Positions 36,373 through 47,469 of a stretch of 64,000 bases of DNA are shown one piece after another. This stretch comes from Gigantopelta aegis (Eukaryota; Mollusca; Gastropoda; Neomphalida; Peltospiridae). Numbering within the stretch: the stretch's first letter is position 1; every line of letters starts with the position of its first letter. Location of the stretch: assembly GCF_016097555.1 (NCBI RefSeq), contig NC_054704.1, positions 49,323,622 through 49,387,621 of the forward strand, given 5' to 3'. The position numbers and the translations under genes are program-made. Below the pieces are notes generated by a model. The model worked only from the letters and a program-made list of their open reading frames with translations, had not been told where the DNA came from and did not search any database.

Positions 36373-36700
36373 AAACCATTTGGGGGAGGGGGGGAAACCA
36401 CAATGACATGTGGCTGAAGAACATAAACATTCCCGAAGGGATTCCTCGGATTCTCCAACGTAAACAATAAAAAAATAAAATAAAAATATGACTGTCTTAA
36501 AATTTAGTGGGTGGGCGGGCCCCCGGCCCCCCCCCCCCTCCGACCCGCCACTGAAAACAATCTACACCCAGAACATCGTTCAACTCACTCCGCACGTCAA
36601 CAATACTTACAAAACTGAAAGGAAACCACTGACGTATTTGACTATTTGGCTCTTCTAGGCCATTATTATGGTTTTCGCCCCTCCTCCCCCGCCCCCAAAC

Positions 36701-36893
36701 CAGTGGCGGATCCAGAAAATCCATTATTGGGGGGTGGGTGGGGTGGGGGCAGTGACATGAGGTGGAATGCCAAGGGAACTTTGGCGGAGGTTTGGAAGGG
36801 GATTGTAAAAAAAATGAAAATTAATATATAATAAAATTATAACTATCACACAATTTGGGGGGGGGGGGGTCTGGGCCCCCTAGATCCGCCCTG
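36701..36893. mobile_element. Poly(G) MITE
   Basis: CAGTGGCGGATCCAG at the left and the complement of CAGGGCGGATCTAG at the right enclose G-rich tracts (13-base run near 36860). Confidence 0.65.
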
Positions 36894-37055
36894 TAATCAT
36901 ATTATTAGGATACTCAAAGAATGCTCGTTTTACAGCACCTTTATACATGAAATAGAGTACTGTTAAAAGAGATAACCGTTATAACAGTTGAGGCTGCTGT
37001 AACTTTTAGAATATTAAATATTTTCTGTACCTCCAAAGTGTTTTTGTTTTTCCTA

Positions 37056-37086
<31 letters not shown>

Positions 37087-37488
37087 TATAGGCTATAAGG
37101 TACGTGTGCAGAAAATTATGCAGGAGGGCTATACTGTTGCGATCGGAGTTTCTACGGCGTTCAAGTCGTGCTTGCGTGAAAAATATATTGAAAAAAAAAA
37201 CAACCCCAGAAGAAAGTTCGCATGGGGGGGGGGGGGTCAACCGCCAAAACCCTCCCCCGCACACGCACCTGTGGCGTAACGTGACATTTATTCGTTTCCA
37301 CATAAGGCTTAAAAAGTTTGGATTGTGAATTCGTAGGTGATTATGCACTCAAAAATAAATCTTACATGACAAAATGTTTGAAAACAAATCTATTCAAGCA
37401 ACGAACAACGTTTAAATTAACTGAAATATCAACAACGCTGTAACTTTAAATAAATACACGTACATGTATGTGAAGAGGACCACCCATT
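36894..37488. other. Intergenic, simple sequence
   Basis: (AAT)n at about 37060-37085 and a 13-base poly(G) at 37224-37236. No supported gene. Confidence 0.45.
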
Positions 37489-37762
37489 ATAAAGAAAGAA
37501 ATGTTTTATTTAACGACGCACTCAACAAATTGTATTTACGGTTATATGGCGTCAGACGTGGAGGAAACCCGCTGTCGCCACTTCATGGGCTACTCTTTTC
37601 GATTAGCAGCAAGGGATCTTTTATATGCACCATCCCACAGACGGCCTTTGATATACCAGTCGTGGTGCACTGGCTGGAACGAGAAATGGCTCAACGTTGA
37701 TCGATCCCAGACCGACCGCACATCGAACGAGCGCTGTACCTCTGGGCTACGTACCGCCCCTA
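37489..37762 (-). repeat. SINE type A, internally deleted
   Basis: Inverted tail, body and head, with short deletions relative to the copy at 38236. Confidence 0.85.
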
Positions 37763-38235
37763 CCCCTTATAAAAGCAAATTTTCTTCTCTTTAAATTTTT
37801 AAAATATATTTTCGAGAATCACCCCCCCCCCCCCGCCCCAGAAACTTCGCTCGCCACACTGTAGACCCCTGCATAGTTTCTTACCTAGCTAGTTGTACAT
37901 ATGTCCACCCTTAATGTATATTACATACGCACACTTACCTTCTGATAACCAGTAATATATTAATTTGTAAGTACCTTTTTGACAATTTAAGTGTAGTTAG
38001 GTTAAGCTGATAACTGAACAAGTGTTGAACTCGAGACGATGATATATAGAGATAGTGTGTTCACGAGCCTGGATTAATTTGTACGTCGAGCGTCTGGCTC
38101 CAGCTGTCGTGGTATTACAATGACGATGTGTAACACGTTGCCAAACATGTTGCATACCGGGCTGTTCTCTTACAGGACAGCACTGGCAACACATTTCAGC
38201 AAAGTAACATGCTTACATAATTGCCAAAACTCGTT
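37763..38235. other. Intergenic, no gene seen
   Basis: A poly(C) of 11 near 37821. No supported gene. Confidence 0.4.
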
Positions 38236-38562
38236 TAGGAAATGTTTTATTTAACGACGCGCGCAACACATTTTATTTACGGTTATATGGCGTCAGGCAT
38301 ATGGTTAAGGACCACACAGATATAGAGAGGAAACCCGCTGTCGCCACTTCATGGGTTACTCTTTTCGATTAGCAATAAGGGATCTTTTATATGCACCATC
38401 CCACAGACAGGATAACACATACCACGGCCTTTGATGTACCAGTCGTGGTGTACTGGCTGGAGCGAGAAATAGCCCAATGAGCCCACCGACGAGGATCGAT
38501 CCCAGACCGACCGCGCATCAAGCGAACGCTTTACCATTGGGCTACGTTCCGCCCCTAAACTC
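38236..38562 (-). repeat. SINE type A, near full length
   Basis: Inverted copy with the complete order tail, body and tRNA-like head (GGATCGATCCCAGACCGACC and TTTACCATTGGGCTACG). Confidence 0.88.
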
Positions 38563-39895
38563 GTTTAGAGTCTGCTAGCTATTTCTAAAAGCGCTCATAC
38601 AATAATGGTTATTACTTAGGCGTCGAAGGCGTTGCCCCCTCCCACCCACGGAGTTCAAAGGCGATCTAGATATGGCACTGAATGAATTAGGGGGGATTGG
38701 GGGGGGGGGGGTCCCTTCGTCAGCTCAGAAGAATATGACTAGAGTTGATTAGAAACAATCTAAATTAATAGATTAATAGTACTAAGCAAGTGGTTTTATA
38801 TTAAGAAAACATTAAAATCTTACAACGTTTTTTAAAAAAAAAACACACAAAAAACAACACGAATCTAAAGAACAAAAGTGAGTTAGACACGCTTTCGAGT
38901 TAAAAGATAAATATATTTAACGGATACGAGTGTAGTATTCTATTTCTTACATATCTTCAAAAACGAAATTTAAAAGAAAGTTAAATGTATTTTCTAACTA
39001 AAACTTATTTACATTGGTTGGTGTGGCTTTTGGTGCGTCCGAGTCACTGCAGTGGAGCAATCGGATGTCTTTAAATCCTCAAGAATCATTGATACACCGA
39101 TACACACGCGCGCGCGCGCACACACACACACACACGGTCGAACCTGTTCTAGCGGCCACTTGTAATCAGAGGTCGCCTAACGCAAGCGGCTACTCTTTCC
39201 CCGAGCAAATAATTTTTAATGTAAATGCACTCGTAATAAGTAGTCACCTGTCTAACGCAGCCAGTGGCCACCTAAATTGGATCCCAAAATGCTAATACCA
39301 GTATAAGTGGCCACGTTCAGTAAATGTCTACTGTTCTACTATGCAATCTTCATACCTTCATACCTTCACGGATCTATTCAGTCCGACACTCCCACTTTGT
39401 ATCAATTAAGAAATCTATGTCGGATGATTAAATATAAAAACAAAAATGTCTCTCTTTTTTAAGTTGAATAGCGGAAAAAGTGTGTAATGCTGAATTTAGA
39501 ATTTTTTTTCACAAAATCAGTTTATTATCTTGGGTATAGATGGTAAAATTTACAAGTTGATACATGTCTTGCAATACAAACCGTAATGTCACCCCCCCCA
39601 AAAAAAAAACCCCAACCCCCCCCCAAAACACCCCCAACAAAACAAAACAAAACAACCACACACCAAAACCCCCCCACCAAAACAACAACCAGAGATTAAC
39701 AAGTTGATACATGGCTTGCAATAAAAAAAAACGTAGTCACCCCCAAACCCCCCCCCCAAACAAACAAACAACAACACCCCCCCCCCACCACCAAAAACAT
39801 AATAAAAAAAATAGCCTAAATAATAAAAAAATCCCAATCCAACCCAAAACAACTCAGCATTACGTACTAAACGATGGTCGTACCGCATCTTTCTA
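38563..39895. other. Intergenic with repeat debris
   Basis: Poly(G) near 38698-38711, (CG)n/(CA)n at 39107-39135, and a Tigger-like TIR relic at 39139-39330 (AACCTGTTCTAGCGGCCACT). The C/A-rich stretch 39590-39850 (CCCCCAAAAC motifs) contains a short duplicated ACAAGTTGATACATG.CTTGCAATA (39551, 39699). No gene. Confidence 0.55.
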
Positions 39896-40238
39896 TTATG
39901 CTAAGCGCACACCGGCCAGACAAGACGGTCTTGTCGGCGATAACGCCAACTCGAAAAAAAATCGGCGCTCAATAAAATTGGGGTGGAAATACTTTTGTGC
40001 GATTGCGAATAGAGTTTCGAACATGTCCGTCCCGGGGCCTGTCTCTGGATAGCCAGTGACAGAAAAAATTAAGGGGACAATTTTGAAATTTACATCCAAA
40101 AATTAAAAAGTGCGCCTTTAAAATTTTGATGCGCATCTCGAAATAATTTAATTAATAAAACAAAATTCTGCTCATTAAATTTGGTCACTAGATTAGATCG
40201 GGCGATCAAAAAGAAATTAGATAGATAACTAGTTTAAC

Positions 40239-40318
40239 GTGTTCGTGCACCACCAGGGCCTCGAACACGCTCATCCCGAGTCCGACCTCCGATAAGATCG
40301 GTGGCCTGACTCGGGATG
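40239..40318. repeat. Two adjacent GC-rich hairpins
   Basis: CGTGTTCG pairs with CGAACACG (40239-40269). CATCCCGAGTC pairs with GACTCGGGATG, with an inner CCTCCGAT/ATCGG-TGG stem (40272-40318). They stand out from the AT-rich surroundings. Confidence 0.55.
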
Positions 40319-40515
40319 GGGAGGGCAAGGGTAGTGTTGAAAACGGGCAGAATTTTGAAAATAGCAATTACTAAAAAAGTTAGTAGAATAAAAAAAAAAT
40401 GTTACGAGCCAAAAATAAAAAGAATTGACTGCTCGGCGAATATTTATATAATTTTGAGCATTTTAGGACAGTCCAAAAATAAATAAGAGAAAGAAGAGAG
40501 GATCGGACTATTTAA

Positions 40516-41874
40516 AGGAGAGGACAATTAAGGCATTTGGCCTGGTATGCATATTCAACGATATATAATGCACATTATTGCTTAATATCAACAAGTATAA
40601 TCGTATAGTTAATTAATAAAACGGTTAAATGTGACGGCTATTATATTTAACGGGCGCAGCCATTTTGTACCATCCCAGTGAATACGCCCTCTGGCGAGCT
40701 AGTGGTTACGTAATACCTAACGTGTCACGTCAGGAATTAGTATTCGAACTGAAGAAACAAAACATACCTGCTTTTTGCGAATGCATCGCAATGTTCTGTA
40801 ATAATAGTCATCCCAGTAAGCCAACAACAATTTTATATTATTTTTCAATACAAAATAAACTACCATTGTCAAAGTGTTGAAATAACTGTATTATGGCTTA
40901 CTTAAATTAATTCATGTACTGAAATAATAATCGGAGTGTTTTCTTGGTTAATTGGTATTTTCTTTCCGTGGCCTGTACCTGTGGTTCCTGATTGGCTGGT
41001 GTACATATAGACGGTCCCAAGACACTGTGTCTAGACACACTAAAAAGACGTGCCTCTTTTATTAAGATCACAGGGTATTGTGTGGTAACCGCACGGATAC
41101 CCCTCCAATCGCAATGGGCATTATCAGCCGCCTGCTTTATTACTGTAATTCTGTAAAACCCTCTATTAAGTGGACTTTCCCATCTAAAATCACAAAACTG
41201 ACCAATTACGTCGTCCCAAAGAAAAGAAAAGTATCATTTGGGTATCGTGAGTGGTCGTTTTTGCTCGAACGTTCCCTACCCAGGGCCGTACCCTGACCAA
41301 AATCCATGGGGGGGGGGGGGGGGGGGGGGGCACTAAATTTTATAAATAATTTTTAACATACTATAAAGATTAAACATTTCTATGCTATTACTGGAGATAT
41401 ATATATAAAAAAAAAAGGACAAGATTCCCCGGAGGGTACGGCCCTGCTACCAATAGGCCTAATAATATGCATTTTTTCTTTGGATTTTAAAAAAAAGAAA
41501 AATACTATAACTCCAATTCGTTCTATTCATGCAAATTGAAATATATTTAGTGAAATAGTTTATTATACTATCAAGTCATTTATGTTGTTTTACAAATCAG
41601 GTTAATGAAAGCGAAGCGCCTTGTAAATTAATGCGTTTGTTTACACTGTGCATAAGAGGAGATGGACGGAGCTGACGTCACTTCGCCCCAAGCTATACTA
41701 CCGGTCGTCACAAAAAAGAAACAAAACGGCTGCCCCCAGTTAGCAGGAATAATCATGGCTTTTTATCAACTCTAAAATTACGCGTTTTTCGTTTGTTAAA
41801 GTGTCAGTATGTGTTGGTGGTCCGGGTATGCATCTTTCCAACACATAAGGCTCTTGTTTGAGTTGACCCTACCT
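40516..41874. mobile_element. TTAA-flanked (piggyBac-like) element, copy 1
   Basis: Ends AGGAGAGGACAATTA and the complement of AGGTAGGGTCAACTC, flanked by TTAA (40512-40515, 41875-41878). The same sequence recurs at 54563 onward. No transposase recognised; short ORFs (40665, 41078) are not supported as genes. Confidence 0.65.
41281..41447. mobile_element. Poly(G) MITE with 5-bp duplication
   Basis: CAGGGCCGTACC / GGTACGGCCCTG ends and a 23-base G run (41308-41330). Flanking CTACC lies on both sides (41276-41280, 41448-41452). The paralogous element near 55725 has the uninterrupted GCCCTACCAATAGG, an empty site. Confidence 0.82.
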
Positions 41875-41974
41875 TTAATAATATATTAAAAAAAGAAGTA
41901 ATTGCGACATAAAATTTTGAACGAAGGTCTAAAAGTTTAAAATCCGATCTATATGTCCTGAGAAAGGTTGACGT

Positions 41975-42867
41975 CTACGGCGAGCTGACGAGGAGTCCGG
42001 TGGTAAAGTTCGGGACTTCGTGCTTCCTGTCCATGATAGCTGGTATGATCTGGTGGTAGCCGACGCCGAAGATAGCCTTGAGGATCCTGTGGATGGTCTG
42101 GCTATCCATCTCTCGTAGCAGGATCGCTTGTAGGTAGCAGTCTCGGCGACGGTGGGTCACAAGGAGTCCCGAGTGACCTTCCTTGGTCCGGAGATGGTGA
42201 AGTTCGAAGTCTGTTCCATCCTGTTATGGTCTCCAGGCCTGGTTGAGAAATTTCCCCATCAGCTTGCCGGAGTCGGTGGTGTCCCCCCCCCCCCCCCCCG
42301 CACGCAATGCCGCGGAATGCTGGCTTGATCTTCTTGACTTGAAGCTTCCATGCGTCTTCCGTCCGGGCTGGGGGGGGGGGGGGGTAAGTTGGCGGCTCGG
42401 CGGCTTGTCCGTGTCTGGCTAGATGGCAGGTGTAGTGGCCTTACGCTTCGCCGCAGCAACAACAACAGGGTCCCTTGGCTGCTCAACGGGAGCGGTCGGT
42501 AAAATTGACCGCTGCACCGGTACAGGCGTAGAAGTCGACGTAGGAGGCGGTGGCGGCGACTGAATCATGGCGGTGTTCAGTAGGCCTGCCGTAACGTCTA
42601 AGATGGTCTCCGCTGGTGGCGTCGTCCTCCTCTTCGGCGAAGTTGTAATGGGGGGGGGGGGGGGGCGGCGACGCAGACGGGAACCGCCGCTGGTGGTTGA
42701 GCCGCCCGCTTTGGTCCCTCCTGAGCCGCCCCTGGCGCACGAACCTTCCTCCTTCCTCCTCTTCTTGCCTTCTTCCTGGAGTCCGCGTCGCCGTAAACCA
42801 AAGTCACGGTCTCCCGTGACCCGGTGTATGCTACGCGGAACTCCACAAGCATTCCGAAGCTTGCCAT
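41975..42867 (-). pseudogene. Unrecognised ORF family (copy A)
   Basis: Minus-strand coding-like sequence starts MASFGMLVEFRVAYTGSRET, followed by an Arg/Lys-rich stretch (DSRKKARRGGRRK) and a long Pro/Ala/Ser-rich middle. A conserved C-terminal part includes AWKLQVKKIKPAF, DFELHHLRTKEGHSG and TIHRILKAIFGVGYHQII, with stop at 41975. Frames change several times, often at G/C homopolymers of 15-17 bases (42283, 42370, 42650). At least one stop (TAA near 42230) breaks it. The C-terminal part is homologous to copy B at 63160. Its start lies about 110 bp from the divergently oriented Harbinger transposase start, so it may be the element's second protein. I do not recognise the family; it does not look like the usual Myb/SANT partner. 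Confidence 0.5.
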
Positions 42868-42977
42868 AAGTCCCCCCAGATGAGGGGGGGGGGGGGGGGC
42901 AAGTTAAGAGCGCACGGTGAAACGTCTAGCTTCATAGCGATCTAACAGCGGAATGGAATACTTTTGTGTTGTTCAAA

Positions 42978-43279
42978 ATGGCGCGATTTGCGAGAAAACT
43001 GCTTCTGCTTCGTATTTCACTTCTTGCTATGCTGGTGGTACGGAGGCGGCGTCGTCGACAACAGTCGAAAAGGAAAGTGTGGGTGCGGTCACGCATTTTA
43101 ATGAGAAGAAGATCCATAAATATTATAAGACTCTAATCCCTGGGTTAAAACACCATAAGATCCCAGCATATACTAACATTTTTAAAATATCCCCTGACAT
43201 TTTTGAATGCTTAGCAAATTCTATCTCCCCAGTAGTAGAGAAGTCTGACACAAACTACAGAGCAGCTATTCAGAATTGA
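42978..43279 (+). pseudogene. PIF/Harbinger transposase, N-terminal remnant
   Basis: From the ATG the frame reads MARFARKLLLLRISLL, then RRRRRRQQSKRKVWVRS, the basic WVR-type start of HARBI1-like nucleases. After a frameshift near 43105 it continues YYKTLIPGL, PAYTNIFKISPDIFECL and EKSDTNYRAAI, matching the pre-catalytic helical region of the family (Y..L...L, F.R..P..F..L, K.DT.YR.AI). The DDE core is absent: the frame ends at TGA 43279, followed by a CAGGGGCGTAGG poly(G)-element end at 43308. A dead copy. Confidence 0.68.
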
Positions 43280-43476
43280 ACCAGGCCGCCATCATGACTG
43301 ATATCACCAGGGGCGTAGGCTAAGGGAGTTCGGGGGGTTCAATATTTTAATCGGCCCAAAACAAGTGATTAGTGACGTCAATTTAGTCGGCTGCTAGCAC
43401 ACACCAACCCGACAAGACGATCGAGTTGGCATTATCGCCGACTAGACCGTCTTGTCGGGCCGGTGTGCGCTTAGCA

Positions 43477-44495
43477 TTAGGGATAAAAGCTCTTCTTTAT
43501 TCCTTCGAGAGTAACTTTTACCCCAACGTTTCGAAATCTCTTTTTTTATGTCTATTCAGATTCCTGTATCCACTATGGAGTAATTTCATATTTTGTTGGT
43601 GTCGTACTGTCGAACGATATCGTTTCATTCTTCGGTTGGTAGTGGGCATGTTGTAACCTGGTATTTGGGGCGGACATAGGGTCGAATGGTTTTATATTTA
43701 GTTTTGTTTCTGTTGTGACAAGTGTTCTCGCTGCTTCATTTAAGCGGGGCGGCCGGCCCGCTATTGCATTTTGCCGCCCCGCTTTCGTGTTTTGCCACCC
43801 CCTTTATTTTTCTCCATCCCTCTTTATTTTTCCGCATCCTACTATATTTTACCTAATCCAGCTCCGCTATTTCATACTGGACACTTTTTTCCACACTGAA
43901 AAAAAAAAATCGATCAGTCGGCACACTCGACATCAAAGAAAACAAGCCGCGGTGTGGAAAAACTTCAGTAGCTTACGATAGTTACCGTAACGTAATTTAA
44001 CACTATTTTGTATACTAACATTTTTATTTTTGCAGCGCGCAATATTAAAACAAGGGGTATGTCTTTTCGCAAAGTCGACGAATACCCAACGATAGGCCTA
44101 CACGTAGCCAAAGTACACGGGCTAGCCTATACGGTAACCATGTTTCCCACCCCTTTTTTTTCTTTTTCTCTTCTGGTTTTTTTGGGGTGGGGTGGGGGTG
44201 GAAGGGGGGGGGTATGGGCTTCCGCCCTCCTTTAATTTTTACTTAGCGAGAATATTATGTAGGCTTACATTTCCTTCTGCTCTTTTTCCATTTCCCTCAA
44301 CTTCAAAATATGGTCATAAATTTGATTTTCAGATTATTTTCTAAAAAACAATCCACTGCATCCTTTCTGTAACTTGTGCTAACTGGATCAGATTCAGTGT
44401 CATTCTGCTCACTGGTGTTATCATCATATAAGTGTTTGATTCTATGTTCAGTGTTATTGTCAACATCTACTGGACTGTATTTATCATATTCATCC
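43477..44495. other. Intergenic, no gene seen
   Basis: Low-complexity T/C-rich and G-rich segments (44150-44235). The 44303-44497 minus ORF is acidic (EQNDTESD) but unassigned; it may continue a frame from 45121-45243 interrupted by the SINE cluster. Confidence 0.35.
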
Positions 44496-44499
44496 AATA

Positions 44500-45120
44500 C
44501 AGTTAAAGTTAAAGTTAGAGAACATTGATTTATTAATCATCGGCTATTGGAATGAATGAATGAATGAATGAATGGATGAATGTTTAACGACACCCCAGCA
44601 CGAAAAATACATCGGCTATTGGGTGTCAAACTATGGTAATGCAAACAAAGTGATGATCAACATCAATATAAAAATTCAAGATTTAAATAAAAACATTGTA
44701 AAGAACTGTGCAAAAACACAAATATCACAGATAGATACTGACTTTTACTCAAAATTTCAATTGTATCTCGAAGAAAACAAGGGGATTTGTGCTGTATTGG
44801 CCATTCTCAAAGACAATGTTACACCCCTGCACCACGGTGAGGTTACAGCACACGCAGGGGCGGCTATTGGATGTCAAACATTTGGTAATATTGACCTATA
44901 GTCTTACAGAGAAAACCCGCTACATTTTTCATTAGTAGCAACGGATGTTTTATATGAACCATCCCACAGACAGGATAGCACATACCACGGCCTTTGATAT
45001 GCCAGTCGTTGTGCATTGGATGGGACGAGAAATGGCCCAATGGCTCCTCCGACGGGGATCGATCCCAGACCTACCGCGCATCAGGCGGGCGCTTTTCCAC
45101 TGGACTACGTCCCGCTCGTC
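44500..45120 (-). repeat. SINE cluster (type C tails and type A body/head)
   Basis: A minus type C tail with (GAAT)n (44550-44640), then unassigned sequence to 44860. A minus body and head follow (44868-45115, ending in TTTCCACTGGACTACGTCCCG). The ORFs over it are repeat translations. Confidence 0.75.
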
Positions 45121-45358
45121 GTCTAATAAAGATACTGTCCCTTCCGTTTCCACTGTTCTTAGTTTTGGTCTTCTATTTTGAATTCCAAAATGTGCCTCAA
45201 AGAGTAGGCCTACTTCAGGCTCTTGTAAAATTAAAATATACATCTGTAAGGAAAGAAAACCAACTCCTTCTATACAAATGATGTGAAGTGAGTAAAGTGA
45301 ACAGATATTATAATAATTTAATAATTATTACACACACGCACGCACATACACACACAGC

Positions 45359-45395
<37 letters not shown>

Positions 45396-45617
45396 TTGGT
45401 TGAGGGAGAAACAACCTTTCGAGAATTGATCTACTATACCTCCGCATGTTAATCTCTAGGCCAGCTTATGCAATGACATCATGACGTATAATAAGAGTAT
45501 ATAAATGAAACGTTTCTTTTACCGTACCGCAATGTGTGTGCAGACGACAGTAAATTTATTTGCAAACGATGGTAAAATAAATATCTAAACATGTAGTATT
45601 GTTACAGATATATATAT
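45121..45617. other. Intergenic, simple repeats
   Basis: Short (AC)n at 45331-45352 and (AAT)n at 45359-45394. No gene. Confidence 0.45.
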
Positions 45618-45791
45618 GTTCTGTGGACTACAATCAACACCACTATTTCTACTCCTATTTCTACTTATAATCTAAATACTGAAAACTAAATAATTTATAT
45701 ATATTTTGTAGGAAATTATTTAGTTTTCAGTATTTAGATTATAAATAGAAATAGGAGTAGAAATGGTGGTGTTGATTGTAGTCCACAGAAC
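45618..45791. repeat. Near-perfect inverted repeat, 79-bp arms
   Basis: Arms 45618-45696 and 45713-45791 are complementary with about two mismatches and a 16-base AT loop. Arms start GTTCTGTGGACTACAATCAA. Any transcript would fold into one long hairpin. No ORF. Confidence 0.9.
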
Positions 45792-46142
45792 AGGTAGGCC
45801 TAACCGAGTGGTAGACCCGTGCAACCCGATACGATCCTAATTTGATGTTTGGTCTAACTTATGAATATTGAATATAACTTCTGGAAAAGTTGCTGAACTT
45901 TATGTTATGTACGTTATAAAAACGTGTGATACTTATATACCATATCGATATATAGGACTTCTCCCTATGCTTGTAAATGTGTATCAAAGTACTGATGGTA
46001 TCACTAATGATCTCGACCGATGTTCTCAGGTACAAAATACAAAATAGTAACCAAACACTATTGTACATATATAAAATTTACAAATCCGATATTCAGAAGG
46101 CATTTGGTTATATGTCAGTTTCACACAAAAGACGATGAGAAT
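45792..46142. other. Intergenic, no gene seen
   Basis: AT-rich, no recognisable feature. Confidence 0.4.
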
Positions 46143-46734
46143 TTAAAGGGACACGCCCTAGTTGTTAACCATTACGCCGTTTTTTTTCGCTATTAAACGC
46201 ATTTTCTCACAAATAAAATTGCACTTTACTTAAATTTTATTTTTTAGAATATACATTTCCATTCACCTGAAGTGTTTTTTGGTAATCCTGGTAATCCTGG
46301 TGTTTGTAATACCACAAAATGCATTTTTCGTATTTCTTAAAAACGCACGTGCGTCTGAGAAAAAACCGTTGAGCAGACAAGGTCTAATCAATTTTGGTTC
46401 GGTTTGCTTTCTCGTGCACGGTTCGCGCAATCAACATCCGATTTGTTGTCGTTTGCTTGTCGTTCATTTGTGAGGTTTTTCTTCACAGTTCGTGAACATT
46501 TTCATTAACAATAAAGTTCAGACAAGTAAGTATCTCAATACAAAACGTTACAAACCCTTAAAACCAATAATTTTACTAAGTCTTACGATATCTGGAGAGG
46601 GGATACAACCTTGCGGGGGTTGGGGGCACAAGCTATATTGTTACCTTTATTTAAATAGAGTAGGACAAAAAAAACCCTTACATTTTCGTCGTGGGGAGGG
46701 GAAGTGCCTCCCCACATCTGGTTCCTACAGACTG

Positions 46735-46782
<48 letters not shown>

Positions 46783-46815
46783 CACTACCACTACCACTAC
46801 CACTACTACCACTAC
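46735..46815 (+). repeat. (CTA)n microsatellite
   Basis: About 80 bases of CTA repeats shifting to CCA/CTA mixtures. Confidence 0.92.
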
Positions 46816-46979
46816 CAACAATAATAAACGGCGCATCTAATTGCTAATAACAATAGGTTAGCCACTAGTACCCGGTACCGAATAGCAAATGTAGGCTAAT
46901 TGCGGTTTATATATATAATTTATTATTTCAAACACTGTAGTATAGTCAACATGGTCAGTGACGGACTATCATTGTCGTC

Positions 46980-47261
46980 TTATTCCGATTCAAGTATCAT
47001 GATTGCTGCAGCAGCCACTTCAACAGAAGCACCCACGTTGGTAAAGTGACTTTCTGTTCCAAACTCATTCCTTTCGCTGTCCAGGACAGAACAGGTGGAA
47101 CATGCCCAGGAGAGGTGAAAGGAACGCACCCCAAGTCTGTGTGCACTCTGGGAAATTTGTCGTGACATAGGCATTTCTGTGCTTCGAGCGACATCTACCG
47201 GTGACATCAGAATACTAACTTTCAAAATTATTTCAAGTAATTGGGTCACGGGGATTCCCAT
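46980..47261 (-). CDS. Uncharacterised 93-aa ORF within TTAA element
   Basis: Open from MGIPVTQLLEIILKVSILMS to SVEVAAAAIMILESE. No domain recognised. Composition is not extreme, but nothing else supports a gene, so it may be chance or the remnant of an element protein. Confidence 0.2.
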   Translation of the reverse strand: MGIPVTQLLEIILKVSILMSPVDVARSTEMPMSRQISQSAHRLGVRSFHLSWACSTCSVLDSERNEFGTESHFTNVGASVEVAAAAIMILESE

Positions 47262-47469
47262 GGTATTTATCGATATAAAACCTGCTTTTCCACTCTATTT
47301 TATAAAAACGTGATCTAAGTGTGTTACAGTTTTGTAGATTAACCAAAATTAGAATTAATTTTCGCGGACTGAAACTAGGGCGTGCGACTTTAACCTCAGT
47401 TTACACAAAGCAATCTGTAATATTGATGTTGAAATGAATGATACATAATTTTCATACAGAAAAGCTGAG

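Larger units (their letters stand above)
39899..43476. mobile_element. PIF/Harbinger-type transposon with nested insertions
   Basis: The left end starts TGCTAAGCGCACACCGGCC and matches the reverse complement of the right end over at least 54 bp. TTA flanks both ends (39896-39898, 43477-43479), the duplication typical of PIF/Harbinger. Inside are a Harbinger transposase N-terminal remnant on plus (42978-43279), an unrecognised divergent ORF on minus (41975-42867), and a nested TTAA element (40516-41874). Confidence 0.68.
46147..47389. mobile_element. TTAA-flanked element
   Basis: Ends AGGGACACGCCCTAGTTG and the complement of AGTCGCACGCCCTAGTTTC, flanked by TTAA (46143-46146, 47390-47393), as for piggyBac-type insertions. 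It carries a (CTA)n microsatellite (46735-46815) and an unassigned ORF. Confidence 0.65.
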
